A stretch of DNA of 64,000 nt, from NCBI RefSeq assembly GCF_015277855.1, contig NZ_CP063812.1, forward strand, positions 1,178,001 to 1,242,000, given 5' to 3'. Below are positions 46,701 to 54,493 of the stretch, piece by piece; the stretch's first letter is position 1; each line of letters begins with the position of its first letter. The notes beneath the pieces are model-generated. The model did not search any database and was not told the origin of the DNA. It was given only the letters and a program-made list of their open reading frames with translations. The DNA comes from Microbacterium cremeum. Its GTDB lineage: Bacteria > Actinomycetota > Actinomycetes > Actinomycetales > Microbacteriaceae. A program made the translations under genes and the position numbers.

Positions 46701-47510
46701 GCGCGCGTGGTGACCCTCGTCGTGGAGCACGCCGTCAACCGGGGCGCCGAGTCGCTCATGGTCGTCACGGCGAGCGCCCGGCACGCCGAGCGCGTCCGCG
46801 CCGCGGTCGAGGCCGCGTTCGCCGGCCGAGCCGACGTGGCCGATTTCGTCTCGCGCGAGACGGCCGAGCCGTTCGCCGTGCTCACCCTCGAGGAGTCCGT
46901 CGCCGAGAGCCGGGACCGCGTCATCTTCTCGCTCGGCTTCGGCCTCACCAAGCACGGCCGGGTGCTCAGCGACTTCGGCGACCTGTCGACTCCTGACGGC
47001 GAGCGCCTGCTCACCGTCGGCATGACGCGCGCCCGCCGCTCGATGGTGATCGTGTCGTCGATCCGCCCCTCGGCGTTCGACGACGGGCGTCTCGAGTACG
47101 GGGCAGCCACGCTCATGTCGATCCTCGGCGGCATCGCCGCTCGCTCGCGCGAAGCGCGGCTCGAAGACCTGGCCGACCCGCTCACGCTGGCGCTCGCCCG
47201 CGAGCTGCGTCGCGTCGGCCTGTCGGTCGACGTCCACTACCGCGGGCTGCTGCCGCTGGTCGCGCAGTACGACGGCAAGGCGGTCGTGGTCGAGAGCGAC
47301 CCCGAGACGATCGGGGAGTCGCTGCGCGAGTCGCTGCGCCTGCGCCCGCAGATCCTGCGGCGCCTCGGGTGGCACTACGTGCGCGTGCACTCCTTCGACC
47401 TGTATCGCGATCCCGCCGACGTCGCCCGGCGCATCGCCGACATGCTCGGCGTGCCGCCCGATGCCCCGCGCGTCGACCGTGAGACGCAGCCGATCGATGT
47501 CGTCGAGTGA
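43773..47510 (+). CDS. SF1-helicase-like protein with degenerate ATPase motifs and nuclease-like C-terminus
   Basis: A 1245-residue protein from GTG 43773 (GTG 43749 possible). The helicase framework is recognisable: Walker-A-like LPGTGGTQT, a region matching motif II/III (ADAGALCLAES, VAFGDPVTQKPTPF), LTRSYRAGGEDLAALVNEAFY like motif IV, and VGMTRARRSMVIV like motif VI. But the Walker A Lys is Gly309 and the motif II Asp-Glu is Ala830-Asp831. The last 100 residues (VDVHYRG...AQYDGKAVVVESD...LGWHYVRVHSFDLY) resemble the restriction-endonuclease-like domain attached to such helicases. ATP-driven activity looks lost. Confidence 0.8.
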   Translation: MVGAGDAVPGYDVTPGDLGLAEPDVTVVHIAEQERDRLRVQSAALGGRSTLLHFTDAADSAIEITKAHPGSLPQFITGRSTLLSNLFRDEVALRNARLAAERITGKSLELRTTRGLDTVRLAVGLAYWRIGGLACTAPVLLRPLAIRRHHGDFELKLHGTFSVNPELVRAMRTHFGIAIDAGGLAALAYDGGVFKPQPVIDHLRALTASIDSYAVKPRLLVSSFADVGGAMAADAADLDHPVLNALAGHPADRETITARREIPHPTSPDERPPASDMLLLDADSEQERVLARIAAGQSLVVHTLPGTGGTQTVINAIGSLVREGKRVLVVSARRSTLDGVRHRLAGVGLPGLAVSPDRLQRDLIRAIGRNEKAQAPKVADIDDALVRLRGVLRDYRTAVTSRHPSLGVSVLEILRALADLAERAPAPSTEARFDARALEALSTTRAEAAAKLATAARLGEFRFGPDDSPWYGVTFATVDQARAAHTLAGKLHRSDVPALLERGYELIGQTRMRPFQTITELGTYLRLLQGIRDSLDRFSLTVFERPLGELIQAHAPRRDAPDMSGPNRRRLRRLSREYLRPGVHVPDMYEALVRIQQQRTEWQRYVDAGVTPELPLGLADVQVSWQRVDAELSELDAVLGRSDADRLSTLPVKHLVRTLAGLAADSDVFDNLRERATLRSDLAALGLEPLLLELSVRHVPEDQVAAELEFAWWQSALELLLRTDRAVLGANTAVVDRLERDFRLVDEAHAAASGPLLAAHLATQWRIGIVDHASEAAALKAALKRGAITPAELFTVAPSLSRTLAPVWLASPYEVPRIPEHAAFDVVVLADAGALCLAESAPALRRARQIVAFGDPVTQKPTPFRVAAGGSTGSSVPTVGAEAPEEDEDEVPFDSTSVFERLAELLPVETLTRSYRAGGEDLAALVNEAFYGGELVSLPWAGSYLGRGSLAVDYVEGGHGTPHPVTGAVESPDAEVARVVTLVVEHAVNRGAESLMVVTASARHAERVRAAVEAAFAGRADVADFVSRETAEPFAVLTLEESVAESRDRVIFSLGFGLTKHGRVLSDFGDLSTPDGERLLTVGMTRARRSMVIVSSIRPSAFDDGRLEYGAATLMSILGGIAARSREARLEDLADPLTLALARELRRVGLSVDVHYRGLLPLVAQYDGKAVVVESDPETIGESLRESLRLRPQILRRLGWHYVRVHSFDLYRDPADVARRIADMLGVPPDAPRVDRETQPIDVVE

Positions 47511-47694
47511 TCGGCAGCGCATCGAGCGGGTGCCCGGCTCGCGCCGCGCGAAGCTGACCCCCGCCCCGGGCGCGACGGCCGAGCCGACCCCCGCAGACGA
47601 CGAGGTCCCGGACACGCCGGCCGAGGCATCCGGAGTCAGCTCTTCTGGCCCGAACGACGAGCGCCTGCGCCGCGACGTCCCCCCGCACTACTGA
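47497..47694 (+). CDS. Small hydrophilic protein ending in DERLRRDVPPHY
   Basis: A 65-residue protein, disordered and rich in Pro, Ala, Asp and Ser, with a basic start and a conserved-looking C-terminal motif (PNDERLRRDVPPHY). ATG 47497 overlaps the end of the helicase-like gene by 14 bp, so the two are translated together. No family is known to me, and the coupling suggests a partner role. Confidence 0.62.
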   Translation: MSSSDRQRIERVPGSRRAKLTPAPGATAEPTPADDEVPDTPAEASGVSSSGPNDERLRRDVPPHY

Positions 47695-47735
47695 CGTCCC
47701 TCTCTCCGCACCGTCTCCGCACCCGCTCCGCACCG

Positions 47736-47802
47736 CGAGAGTGCAGCTGACGGACGAGGGGTAGGGAACCCGCCTACCCCTCGGCGACCAGGTGCACTCT
47801 CG
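47736..47802. repeat. Large 30-bp-arm palindrome, possible REP element and terminator
   Basis: Left arm 47736-47765 and right arm 47773-47802 pair at 24 of 30 positions around a 7-nt loop. The outer ends (CGAGAGTGCA) and inner ends (CGAGGGGTAGG) pair perfectly, with the mismatches in between. It separates two converging genes, so it can end transcription on both strands. The conserved outer and inner blocks look more like a dispersed repeat family than a simple terminator. Confidence 0.7.
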
Positions 47803-47824
47803 CCGTCGGGCCGGGCCGCGGGGG

Positions 47825-48235
47825 TCAGGCCCGCTGCTTCTCCAGCAGGTCGCGGATCTGCACCAGGAGCTCCTGCTCGGTGGGGAGCTTGGGCTCCTCG
47901 TCGGCGGGGGTGATGCCGGCCTTGGCGGCCGCGCGCTCCTTGAGCACGTTCATCGGGTGCACGAAGACGAAGTACACGACGATCGCGACCGCGAGGAACG
48001 CGATGACCGCGTTGATGAGGTCGCTGACAGGGAAGGTGACCGGCCCCCACAGGCCGTTGACCGTCCAGCCGATGGTGCCGTCTTCGGCCGGCTTCCAGAA
48101 CAGCTCGATGAGCGGGTTGATGATGCTCGAGACGATCGCGTTCACGACCGCGGTGAAGGCGGCGCCGATGACGACCGCGACGGCCAGGTCGATGACGTTG
48201 CCACGGAGAATGAACTCCTTGAAACCCTTGATCAC
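47825..48235 (-). CDS. mscL: Large-conductance mechanosensitive channel
   Basis: A 136-residue MscL with the start VIKGFKEFILRGNVIDLAVA, a first helix containing VIGAAFTAVVNAIV, a periplasmic loop, and a second helix (INAVIAFLAVAIVVYFVFV) followed by the cytoplasmic bundle. It opens under membrane tension to release solutes after osmotic downshock. The start is GTG 48235; an overlapping ATG at 48237 is directly followed by a stop in its own frame and is not used. Confidence 0.95.
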   Translation of the reverse strand: MIKGFKEFILRGNVIDLAVAVVIGAAFTAVVNAIVSSIINPLIELFWKPAEDGTIGWTVNGLWGPVTFPVSDLINAVIAFLAVAIVVYFVFVHPMNVLKERAAAKAGITPADEEPKLPTEQELLVQIRDLLEKQRA

Positions 48236-48278
48236 ATGTACCCCCTGGGTATCCTCCCGCGTCGGGGGCTCCGGAGGA

Positions 48279-48596
48279 TCAGGCTCCGGACGACGCGGGC
48301 GAGGCCTTCGCCTCGGACTTCGATGATGTCGAAGTCGACGAGGAGTCGCCACTCGAGCCACCCGACCCGCCCGAGCCACTCGAGCCACCCGACCCGCCCG
48401 ACCCGCCCGACCCGGCGCCGGCGCGGGAGTCGGTGCGGTAGAAGCCGGAGCCGTTGAAGGTCACGCCGATCGAGCCGTACTCCTTGCGCAGGGGGCCGCC
48501 GCACTCGGGGCACTCGGTGAGGGCGGGCTCGGCGAAGGACTGCACGGCGTCGAAGCGATGGCCGCACTGTTTGCAGGCGTAGGCGTAGGTGGGCAT
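48279..48596 (-). CDS. FmdB-family zinc-ribbon protein with Gly/Ser repeat tail
   Basis: A 105-residue protein. Residues 1-50 form the FmdB zinc ribbon with CKQC and CPEC pairs and end with the typical GSGFYRTDSR. The rest is a low-complexity Gly/Ser tail made of GGSGGS-like repeats, encoded by near-identical DNA units at 48350-48420, then Ser/Thr/Lys. FmdB proteins are small putative regulators; function unproven. Confidence 0.9.
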   Translation of the reverse strand: MPTYAYACKQCGHRFDAVQSFAEPALTECPECGGPLRKEYGSIGVTFNGSGFYRTDSRAGAGSGGSGGSGGSSGSGGSGGSSGDSSSTSTSSKSEAKASPASSGA

Positions 48597-48610
48597 GTCT
48601 CTCTCGGGTT

Positions 48611-49207
48611 TCAGCGCCGCGTGGGCGCGAGGGTGATCGTGCGGGTCGGGGTGACGACCCCGGTCACGGGCTGGTCGTGGATGTCGCGGGGCACCTCGTC
48701 GACGAACTCGGAGTCGTAGACGACCGCGTACACGGGCGGGCAGCGCTCCATCGACCCGAGCGTCTTGTCGAAGAACCCGCGTCCCCAGCCGAGCCGCATC
48801 CCGGTGCGGTCGACGGCGGCCGCCGGGATCACGAGCAGATCGACGTCGTTCACCGCGATCGGTCCGAGCAGCTCGCCCACGGGCTCGGGGAGGCCGAACA
48901 GGCCCTCGGCGATGTCGCCCTCGGGCGTCGCGACCGCCCAGTCGAGCAGGCCGTCCGTCCGGGTGACGGGAAGGAGGACACGGATGCCGCGGCCCACGGC
49001 ATCCGTCACGAACGAGCGGGTGCCCGGCTCGGCGGGAGTCGAGAGGAAGCACGAGATCGATCGGGCGCCATGCTCGGCCACGAGCGCGTCGAGCTGGGCG
49101 TGGATGCCCGCCGCAGCCGCCTCGCGGGCCGGTTCCGACAGCATCTGGCGGCGCTCCCGGAGCTCGGCGCGAAGCGCTCGCTTCTGGTCGGCGATCGCGT
49201 CGGACAT
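48611..49207 (-). CDS. 5-formyltetrahydrofolate cyclo-ligase
   Basis: A 198-residue enzyme converting 5-formyl-THF and ATP to 5,10-methenyl-THF. It has the N-terminal KRALRAELRERR helix, the substrate region around RIRVLLPVTR, and the ATP/Mg loop GMRLGWGRGFFDKTL. It lies 14 bp upstream of the FmdB-like gene on the same strand and may share a transcript with it. Confidence 0.93.
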   Translation of the reverse strand: MSDAIADQKRALRAELRERRQMLSEPAREAAAAGIHAQLDALVAEHGARSISCFLSTPAEPGTRSFVTDAVGRGIRVLLPVTRTDGLLDWAVATPEGDIAEGLFGLPEPVGELLGPIAVNDVDLLVIPAAAVDRTGMRLGWGRGFFDKTLGSMERCPPVYAVVYDSEFVDEVPRDIHDQPVTGVVTPTRTITLAPTRR

Positions 49208-49287
49208 GCGGTCGATTCTACGGCGCGCCGTGCCGCCGCCCCGCCCGGGGCCCCAGTGGCCGATGCCCTGCCCCGTACAATCGGGGA

Positions 49288-50175
49288 ATGCCCCACACCG
49301 CGATCAAGGCCGTCATCCCGGCCGCAGGTCTTGGCACGCGCTTCCTCCCCGCGACCAAGGCGATGCCCAAAGAGATGCTCCCCGTGGTCGACAAGCCGGC
49401 CATCCAGTACGTCGTGGAGGAGGCCGCGCAGGCGGGTATCGACGACATCCTCGTGATCATCGGACGCAACAAGAACGCGATCTCGAACCACTTCGACTCG
49501 GTCCCCGAGCTCGAGGAGAAGCTGAAAGACAAGGGCGACGACGATCGCCTGCGCCGTGTCGTCGCCTCGAGCGACCTCGCCGACATCCACTTCGTGCGTC
49601 AGGGCGAGCCCAAGGGACTCGGGCATGCGGTGCTGCGCGCCCGCGCGCACGTGGGGGACTCGTCCTTCGCCGTCATGCTCGGCGACGACCTCATCGACGA
49701 GCGCGACGAGCTGCTGACGACGATGATCGCCGAGCACGAGCGCACGGGTGCCGCCGTCGTCGCCCTCATGGAGGTCGACCCCGACCACATCCACATGTAC
49801 GGCGTCGCGTCGGTGGACGGTGCGGCGCACGACGGCATCGTCTCCGTCACCGGGCTCGTCGAGAAGCCGAAGAAGGAAGACGCCCCGTCGAATCTCGCGA
49901 TCATCGGGCGCTACGTGCTCTCGCCGGACGTCTTCGACATCCTCGAGCGCACCGAGCCCGGCAAGGGCGGCGAGATCCAGCTGACCGACGCGCTGCAGGA
50001 GCTCGCCACAGACCCCGACGGGCCGGGTGTGCGGGGCGTGATCTTCCGTGGCCGTCGTTACGACACCGGCGATAGGGTGGACTACATCAAGGCCATCGTG
50101 CAACTCGCGACCGATCGCGATGATCTCGGTCCCGAGCTGCGTCCCTGGTTCAAGGAATTCGCGGCGAAGCTCTGA
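49288..50175 (+). CDS. galU: UTP-glucose-1-phosphate uridylyltransferase
   Basis: A 295-residue enzyme that makes UDP-glucose for cell-wall and glycan synthesis. It has the nucleotide-binding VIPAAGLGTRFLPATKAMPKE start, the FAVMLGDDLID metal/UTP site, and GLVEKPKKEDAPSNLAIIGRY. It is divergent from the cyclo-ligase gene. The GNAT gene follows after 23 bp. Confidence 0.96.
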   Translation: MPHTAIKAVIPAAGLGTRFLPATKAMPKEMLPVVDKPAIQYVVEEAAQAGIDDILVIIGRNKNAISNHFDSVPELEEKLKDKGDDDRLRRVVASSDLADIHFVRQGEPKGLGHAVLRARAHVGDSSFAVMLGDDLIDERDELLTTMIAEHERTGAAVVALMEVDPDHIHMYGVASVDGAAHDGIVSVTGLVEKPKKEDAPSNLAIIGRYVLSPDVFDILERTEPGKGGEIQLTDALQELATDPDGPGVRGVIFRGRRYDTGDRVDYIKAIVQLATDRDDLGPELRPWFKEFAAKL

Positions 50176-50198
50176 CGCCGCCCGTTCGAGGGGGTCAC

Positions 50199-50828
50199 GT
50201 GGATCCGACGGCTCCCCACCGGCACGGTCCGGTGTCGATCCGGCTGGTGAAGCCGCGGGACGCGCGCGTGCTGCAGAACGAGCTGCTGTCGAACCGCGGA
50301 TGGCTCCGTCCGTGGGAGGCGACGAGTCCCGACGGGCCGGTGTCGTTCGACATGCGGATCGGCGTGAAGCGCCTGCTGCAGCAGTATCGCGACGGCGCCG
50401 GGGTGCCGTTCGTCATGGAGTACAACGGTGAGGTCGCCGGCCAGCTCAACGTGTGGGGGATCGCGCGCGGCTCGCTCGCCTCGGCGACGATCGGCTACTG
50501 GGTGAGCGAGCGGTTCGCCGGCCGTGGCATCACGCCGACGTCCGTCGCCCTGGCGACCGACGTCTGCTTCTCGGAGCTGCGGCTGCACCGCATGGAGATC
50601 TGCATCCGCCCCGAGAACCGCGCCAGCCTGCGCGTCGTCGAGAAACTCGGGTTCCGCTACGAGGGCCTGCGCCGCCGGTTCATCCACATCGACGGCGACT
50701 GGCGCGACCACTACGCGTTCGCACTGGTACGCGAAGACGTCCCCGAGGGTGTGCTGCAGCGGTGGATCTCGGGCCGCGCCCCGCAGGACGCCGCGATCGT
50801 GCCGCCGTCGGACCGTCTGCACGCGTAG
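50199..50828 (+). CDS. GNAT-family N-acetyltransferase (RimJ/RimL-like)
   Basis: A 209-residue acetyltransferase starting at GTG 50199 after GAGGGGG. It has the RimJ-type pattern: VSIRLVKPRDA, the AcCoA-binding ERFAGRGITPTSVALATD, and RPENRASLRVVEKLGFRYEG. It probably acetylates a protein N-terminus or a small amine. It is co-directional with galU. Confidence 0.9.
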   Translation: MDPTAPHRHGPVSIRLVKPRDARVLQNELLSNRGWLRPWEATSPDGPVSFDMRIGVKRLLQQYRDGAGVPFVMEYNGEVAGQLNVWGIARGSLASATIGYWVSERFAGRGITPTSVALATDVCFSELRLHRMEICIRPENRASLRVVEKLGFRYEGLRRRFIHIDGDWRDHYAFALVREDVPEGVLQRWISGRAPQDAAIVPPSDRLHA

Positions 50829-50884
50829 GGCAACACGCGAACGGATGCCGGGGCTAGCGGCATCCGTCGCATACCGTGGTCTGC

Positions 50885-51856
50885 ATGGGCGAGCAGGTGC
50901 TGGGCGGGGGTGTCATCGTCCTCGTCGCCGTGCTCCTGTGGCTGGTGTACCTGCTTCCGTCGTGGCACAGCCGACGCCAGTTCGACGCCGCCGAGCGCAA
51001 CGCGGTGCGTCTGAACCAGGCGCTGCGCGTGCTCGCCGAGACCAGCGAGACGCCCGAAGAGGTGAGGCTGGAGCTCAACGCGCGCACGGCAGCGGCGCAG
51101 CAGCGGCTGGCCCGGCGCGCACTCGCCGAGCGTGAGCAGGCGGCCCTCGAGAACGCCCGCGCCGACGCCGAGCGGGCCCGCACCGAGCGGATGACCGCCG
51201 AGGCTTCGGCGCGAGCAGACCTCGAGCGCGCGCGTGCCGAACGAGCCGCCGCCGCGGCTGCGGCGCGCGCCGAGCTCGCCGCGGCCCGCAGATCGCCCGC
51301 GATGCGTCAGGCCGCCGCGCGCCGGCGCGTGAGGTTCACCGCGACCCTCGCCGCGATCGTCGGCATCGGACTGCTCGCCTGGGGCGTGTACGAGACACTG
51401 ACCACGGGCGTGCAGGTGCGCATGTGGATCGGCGCGCCGCTGGTCGCGGCATCCGTCCTCGTGCTCCACCGGATGGCTCGCGTGGCCTCGCGTGCGGCGA
51501 CGAGGGCGACGGATGCCGTGCCCCGGCGCGTCGCCGACGTGCAGGATGTCGAGCTCGAGCGCGAGGAGCGCGAGTGGGCTCCTCGCGAGCTGCCCCGGCC
51601 GCTCACGGCCTCGGCGGGATCGCGCGCGGCCGCCGTGCTCGACGCCGCGGCCGCCCGGGCTGCGCTGCGGCAGGCGGCGCTCGACGAGGCGATGCGGGAG
51701 CGCGCAGCGACCACGCGTCCGCCGTCGATCGACACGGTCCGTACGGCGCGGGCCGCCGCACCCGAGAGCGAGTTCTCTCGCATGGGCTACGTCGACGACG
51801 CCGAGATCGAGGCCCACGTCCGCGGTCTGCTGGAGCGTCGCGCGGCCGGCCAGTAG
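50885..51856 (+). CDS. Membrane protein with central coiled coil, unknown function
   Basis: A 323-residue protein. One N-terminal membrane helix (about residues 8-25) leads into YLLPSWHSRRQFDAAERNA, then a long Ala/Glu/Arg coiled coil (about 50-140), two further membrane helices (145-165 and 172-190), and a polar tail with a motif EFSRMGYVDDAEIEAHVRGLLERR. The layout suggests an envelope or division-related protein. No family recognised. Confidence 0.8.
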   Translation: MGEQVLGGGVIVLVAVLLWLVYLLPSWHSRRQFDAAERNAVRLNQALRVLAETSETPEEVRLELNARTAAAQQRLARRALAEREQAALENARADAERARTERMTAEASARADLERARAERAAAAAAARAELAAARRSPAMRQAAARRRVRFTATLAAIVGIGLLAWGVYETLTTGVQVRMWIGAPLVAASVLVLHRMARVASRAATRATDAVPRRVADVQDVELEREEREWAPRELPRPLTASAGSRAAAVLDAAAARAALRQAALDEAMRERAATTRPPSIDTVRTARAAAPESEFSRMGYVDDAEIEAHVRGLLERRAAGQ

Positions 51857-51945
51857 CCCCCGCGGCCGCTCGGCCGTACCCCGGTCGAGGGGCGGTGCCG
51901 ATTCGGAACGGCTCCCGGTGCCGTGATATTGTTTCTGAGGTTCAC

Positions 51946-52021
51946 GGGCCTGTGGCGCAGTTGGTAGCGCGCTTCGTTCGCAATGAAGAGGTCAGGGGTT
52001 CGAATCCCCTCAGGTCCACCA
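51946..52021 (+). tRNA. tRNA-Ala (anticodon CGC)
   Basis: A complete 76-nt tRNA with encoded CCA. Acceptor GGGCCTG pairs with CAGGTCC and includes the G3-U70 pair that identifies alanine tRNA. The D-arm is GCGC/GCGC, the anticodon stem CTTCG/TGAAG with loop TTCGCAA gives CGC, and the T-arm is AGGGG-TTCGAAT-CCCCT. It reads GCG codons, which are frequent in this GC-rich genome. Confidence 0.97.
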
Positions 52022-52052
52022 CGACGTCGCTCTCGCCGTCACCCCGCCGCGG

Positions 52053-53417
52053 TCACCATCTGGTGTACAGGAGCGTCTGGGCGACGATGGCGAACGATGC
52101 CTGCACGATGAGTCCCGTGCGACGCCAGCGTTCGGGCAGCAGCGCCGTGCCGAGCAGCATCCACGGCACGAACGGCAGCCAGATGCGCTCCACCTCGGCG
52201 CGGCTCATCTGCGACAGCGTGGCCGCGATGCACATGGCCAGTCCGGCGAGGGCGAGGAGGGCGACCTTCCGGCGCACGCGTGTGTCGGCGGCGGATCCTC
52301 GCGTCACCGCGTCGGTGACGGCGACGGCGAGGCCGGGCCCCACCCAGGGCCCCGCGCAGATCGCGACGGCCGCGAGGTTCGCCCACGTCCAGTACTCCCC
52401 GGGCCGATGGCGTGCGATGCCGGCCCAGTACCTCTCGGTGAGCACCGGGAGGGCCTCCCACCACGCGAACCCGGCGAACGCGAACGCCCCGACCACGAGA
52501 AGCGCCCCCGCCACCGCGAACGGCAGGGGCCGCCAGGCGCGCGCGAGGACGAGCACCGTCACGGCGAGCAGGCCCAGCAGCGGCAGCCCGTACGAGAACA
52601 TCACGCAGCAGCCGTACAACAGGCCCGAGGCGAGTCCGGCCAGCGACTGCACGACGAAGCGGGCGGATGTCGCGGCCACCGCGAGCAGCACGGTCGCCCA
52701 CGCGGCGACGGCGGCGAACATCGCGTCCGCCGAGACGCTCATCCAGATCGCGGCGGGCCCGACGGCCAGAAAAGGCGCCGCGCGCCGCGCGTAGTGCTCG
52801 GCACCGAACCGCCGGGCGGTCACCATGACGGCGACGGCCGTCGTGCCCGCGAGGAGTGTGATCACCAGGCCCGCGGCCAGGGCGGTGCCCAGGCCGAGCG
52901 CCACCAGCACCACGAAGAACAGCAGCGCACCGGGAGGGTGCCCGGCGATGTGCACGGGCCAGTTGTCGGCGCTGTCCAGCGGGATGTGGTCGATGTAGAT
53001 CCGCAGCGTCTCGCCGAAGTCGGTGACCTCCCGCGCCGTGGCGAGGTACTCGGTGCGGTGGTCGAGGATCCCGCCGATGCCCTCGATCCCGTACACGGTC
53101 GCAAGGCTCAGCATCCAGGCGACCCCATACCCGTACACGGCCACCAGAAGCCGCCGCCACGGCCAGCGCATCGCACGCGGCGCGTACACCGCCGCGACCA
53201 CCGCGAGCAGGATCGCCGCGGGCGTGCCGGGGCCCACCCGCGCGACGAAGATCGAGTGGAGCGGGGGGAAGGCGCCCGCGCGCATCTCCCAGCCGGTGAT
53301 CGCCGGCACCGCCATCGCCGCGACCACCAGCACGGCGGTCACCGCGAGCCCGATGCGCGCCGCGCGCCGACGCGTGCGCTCCGCGTCCGGGGCGAGCCGG
53401 TCCGTCGTGGCGCTCAT
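52053..53417 (-). CDS. Multi-pass membrane protein, glycosyltransferase-like
   Basis: A 454-residue protein with about 11-12 membrane helices and a short cytoplasmic start. A loop with DHIPLDSADNWPVHIAGHPPG between early helices carries conserved-looking His, Asp and Pro residues, as in GT-C type transferases that use lipid-linked sugars. No signature fixes the donor. It is the last gene of an ATGA-coupled operon after MTA phosphorylase and an epimerase, so it may act on the product of that pathway at the membrane. Confidence 0.8.
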   Translation of the reverse strand: MSATTDRLAPDAERTRRRAARIGLAVTAVLVVAAMAVPAITGWEMRAGAFPPLHSIFVARVGPGTPAAILLAVVAAVYAPRAMRWPWRRLLVAVYGYGVAWMLSLATVYGIEGIGGILDHRTEYLATAREVTDFGETLRIYIDHIPLDSADNWPVHIAGHPPGALLFFVVLVALGLGTALAAGLVITLLAGTTAVAVMVTARRFGAEHYARRAAPFLAVGPAAIWMSVSADAMFAAVAAWATVLLAVAATSARFVVQSLAGLASGLLYGCCVMFSYGLPLLGLLAVTVLVLARAWRPLPFAVAGALLVVGAFAFAGFAWWEALPVLTERYWAGIARHRPGEYWTWANLAAVAICAGPWVGPGLAVAVTDAVTRGSAADTRVRRKVALLALAGLAMCIAATLSQMSRAEVERIWLPFVPWMLLGTALLPERWRRTGLIVQASFAIVAQTLLYTRW

Positions 53418-54493
53418 GAGCCCGACGGGGGTCGAAGCGGAGCGTGCGCGAACTCGTGCATCCCCTCGGCGAAGCCGATGCGCGGCCGCCAGCCGAGCTC
53501 GTCGCGCAGCCGCTGCGCCGAGGCCGTGATGTGCCGCACATCGCCGAGGCGGTACCCGCCCGTCACGACCGGGACCGGGCCGCCGACCGCATCGGCGAGC
53601 GCACGGGCCATCTCGCCGATGGTGCGCACCTCGCCGCTGGCCACGTTGAACGCACGGGCGGTCCCCGCCGGCGCGCTCGCCGTCCAGTCCAGCGCCGCGA
53701 GGTTCGCGGCGGCGACGTCGGTCACGTGCACGAAGTCGCGACGCTGCGCCCCGTCCTCCAGCACCGTCGGCGCCTGCCCGGCCGCCAGCGCCGAGCGGAA
53801 GATCGAGGCGACCCCCGCGTAGGGCGTGGCCTGCGGCATCCCCGGTCCGTAGACGTTGTGATAGCGCAGCAGGGCGGCCCGGCCGCCCGTCTCGCGTGCC
53901 CACGCGCGCACCAGATGCTCCTGGGCGACCTTCGACGCGGCGTACACGTTGCGCGGATCCAGCGGCGCGCTCTCGTCGATGAGCTCCGGCACGAGCGGCG
54001 TGCCGGTGCGCGGCGAGATCGGGTCGAATCTGCCGGCGTCGAGGTCGGCCGCCGCGCGCGGCGGGGCGGCGATCCCACCGAGCTCGTCGCGGTACCGCCC
54101 TTCGCCGTAGACGACCATCGACGAGGCGAGCACGAGACGCGCGACGCCTGCGCGCGCCATCGCCGACAGCAGCACCGCGGTGCCCAGATCGTTGGAGCGG
54201 ACGTAGTCCGGGGCGTCGCCCATATCGACGCCGAGGCCGACCTTCGCAGCCTGATGGCAGATGGCGTCGACGCCGTCGACGGCGCGCGCCACGGCATCGG
54301 CATCCGTCAGATCCGCGTGCACGAACTCGGCACCGCCGCCCACGCTCGTGTCGGCGAGGTGCGCGTCGGCGGGGTGGACGTCGGTGCGGAGGCTGTCGAG
54401 CACCCGCACGCGCCACCCGGCCGCGTTCGCCGCGGCGACGACGTGCGTCCCGATGAACCCGGCGCCGCCGGTGACCAGCAGCGTGCGGCTCAT
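53414..54493 (-). CDS. NAD-dependent epimerase/dehydratase
   Basis: A 359-residue extended SDR. It has the Rossmann loop VTGGAGFIGTHVV, an active-site Ser/Thr region SSMVVYGEG, the catalytic YAASK (Tyr-Lys), and the C-terminal RDFVHVTDVAAANL typical of nucleotide-sugar epimerases and dehydratases. It overlaps MTA phosphorylase upstream and the membrane protein downstream, each by ATGA, so all three should be produced in step. The sugar substrate is unknown. Confidence 0.92.
   Translation of the reverse strand: MSRTLLVTGGAGFIGTHVVAAANAAGWRVRVLDSLRTDVHPADAHLADTSVGGGAEFVHADLTDADAVARAVDGVDAICHQAAKVGLGVDMGDAPDYVRSNDLGTAVLLSAMARAGVARLVLASSMVVYGEGRYRDELGGIAAPPRAAADLDAGRFDPISPRTGTPLVPELIDESAPLDPRNVYAASKVAQEHLVRAWARETGGRAALLRYHNVYGPGMPQATPYAGVASIFRSALAAGQAPTVLEDGAQRRDFVHVTDVAAANLAALDWTASAPAGTARAFNVASGEVRTIGEMARALADAVGGPVPVVTGGYRLGDVRHITASAQRLRDELGWRPRIGFAEGMHEFAHAPLRPPSGS

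Noticed and set aside
48350..48420. Repeated CCACCCGACCCGCC-like units, possible CRISPR or VNTR array
   Set aside because: The units lie in frame in the FmdB-like gene and encode its Gly/Ser tail; there are no spacers.
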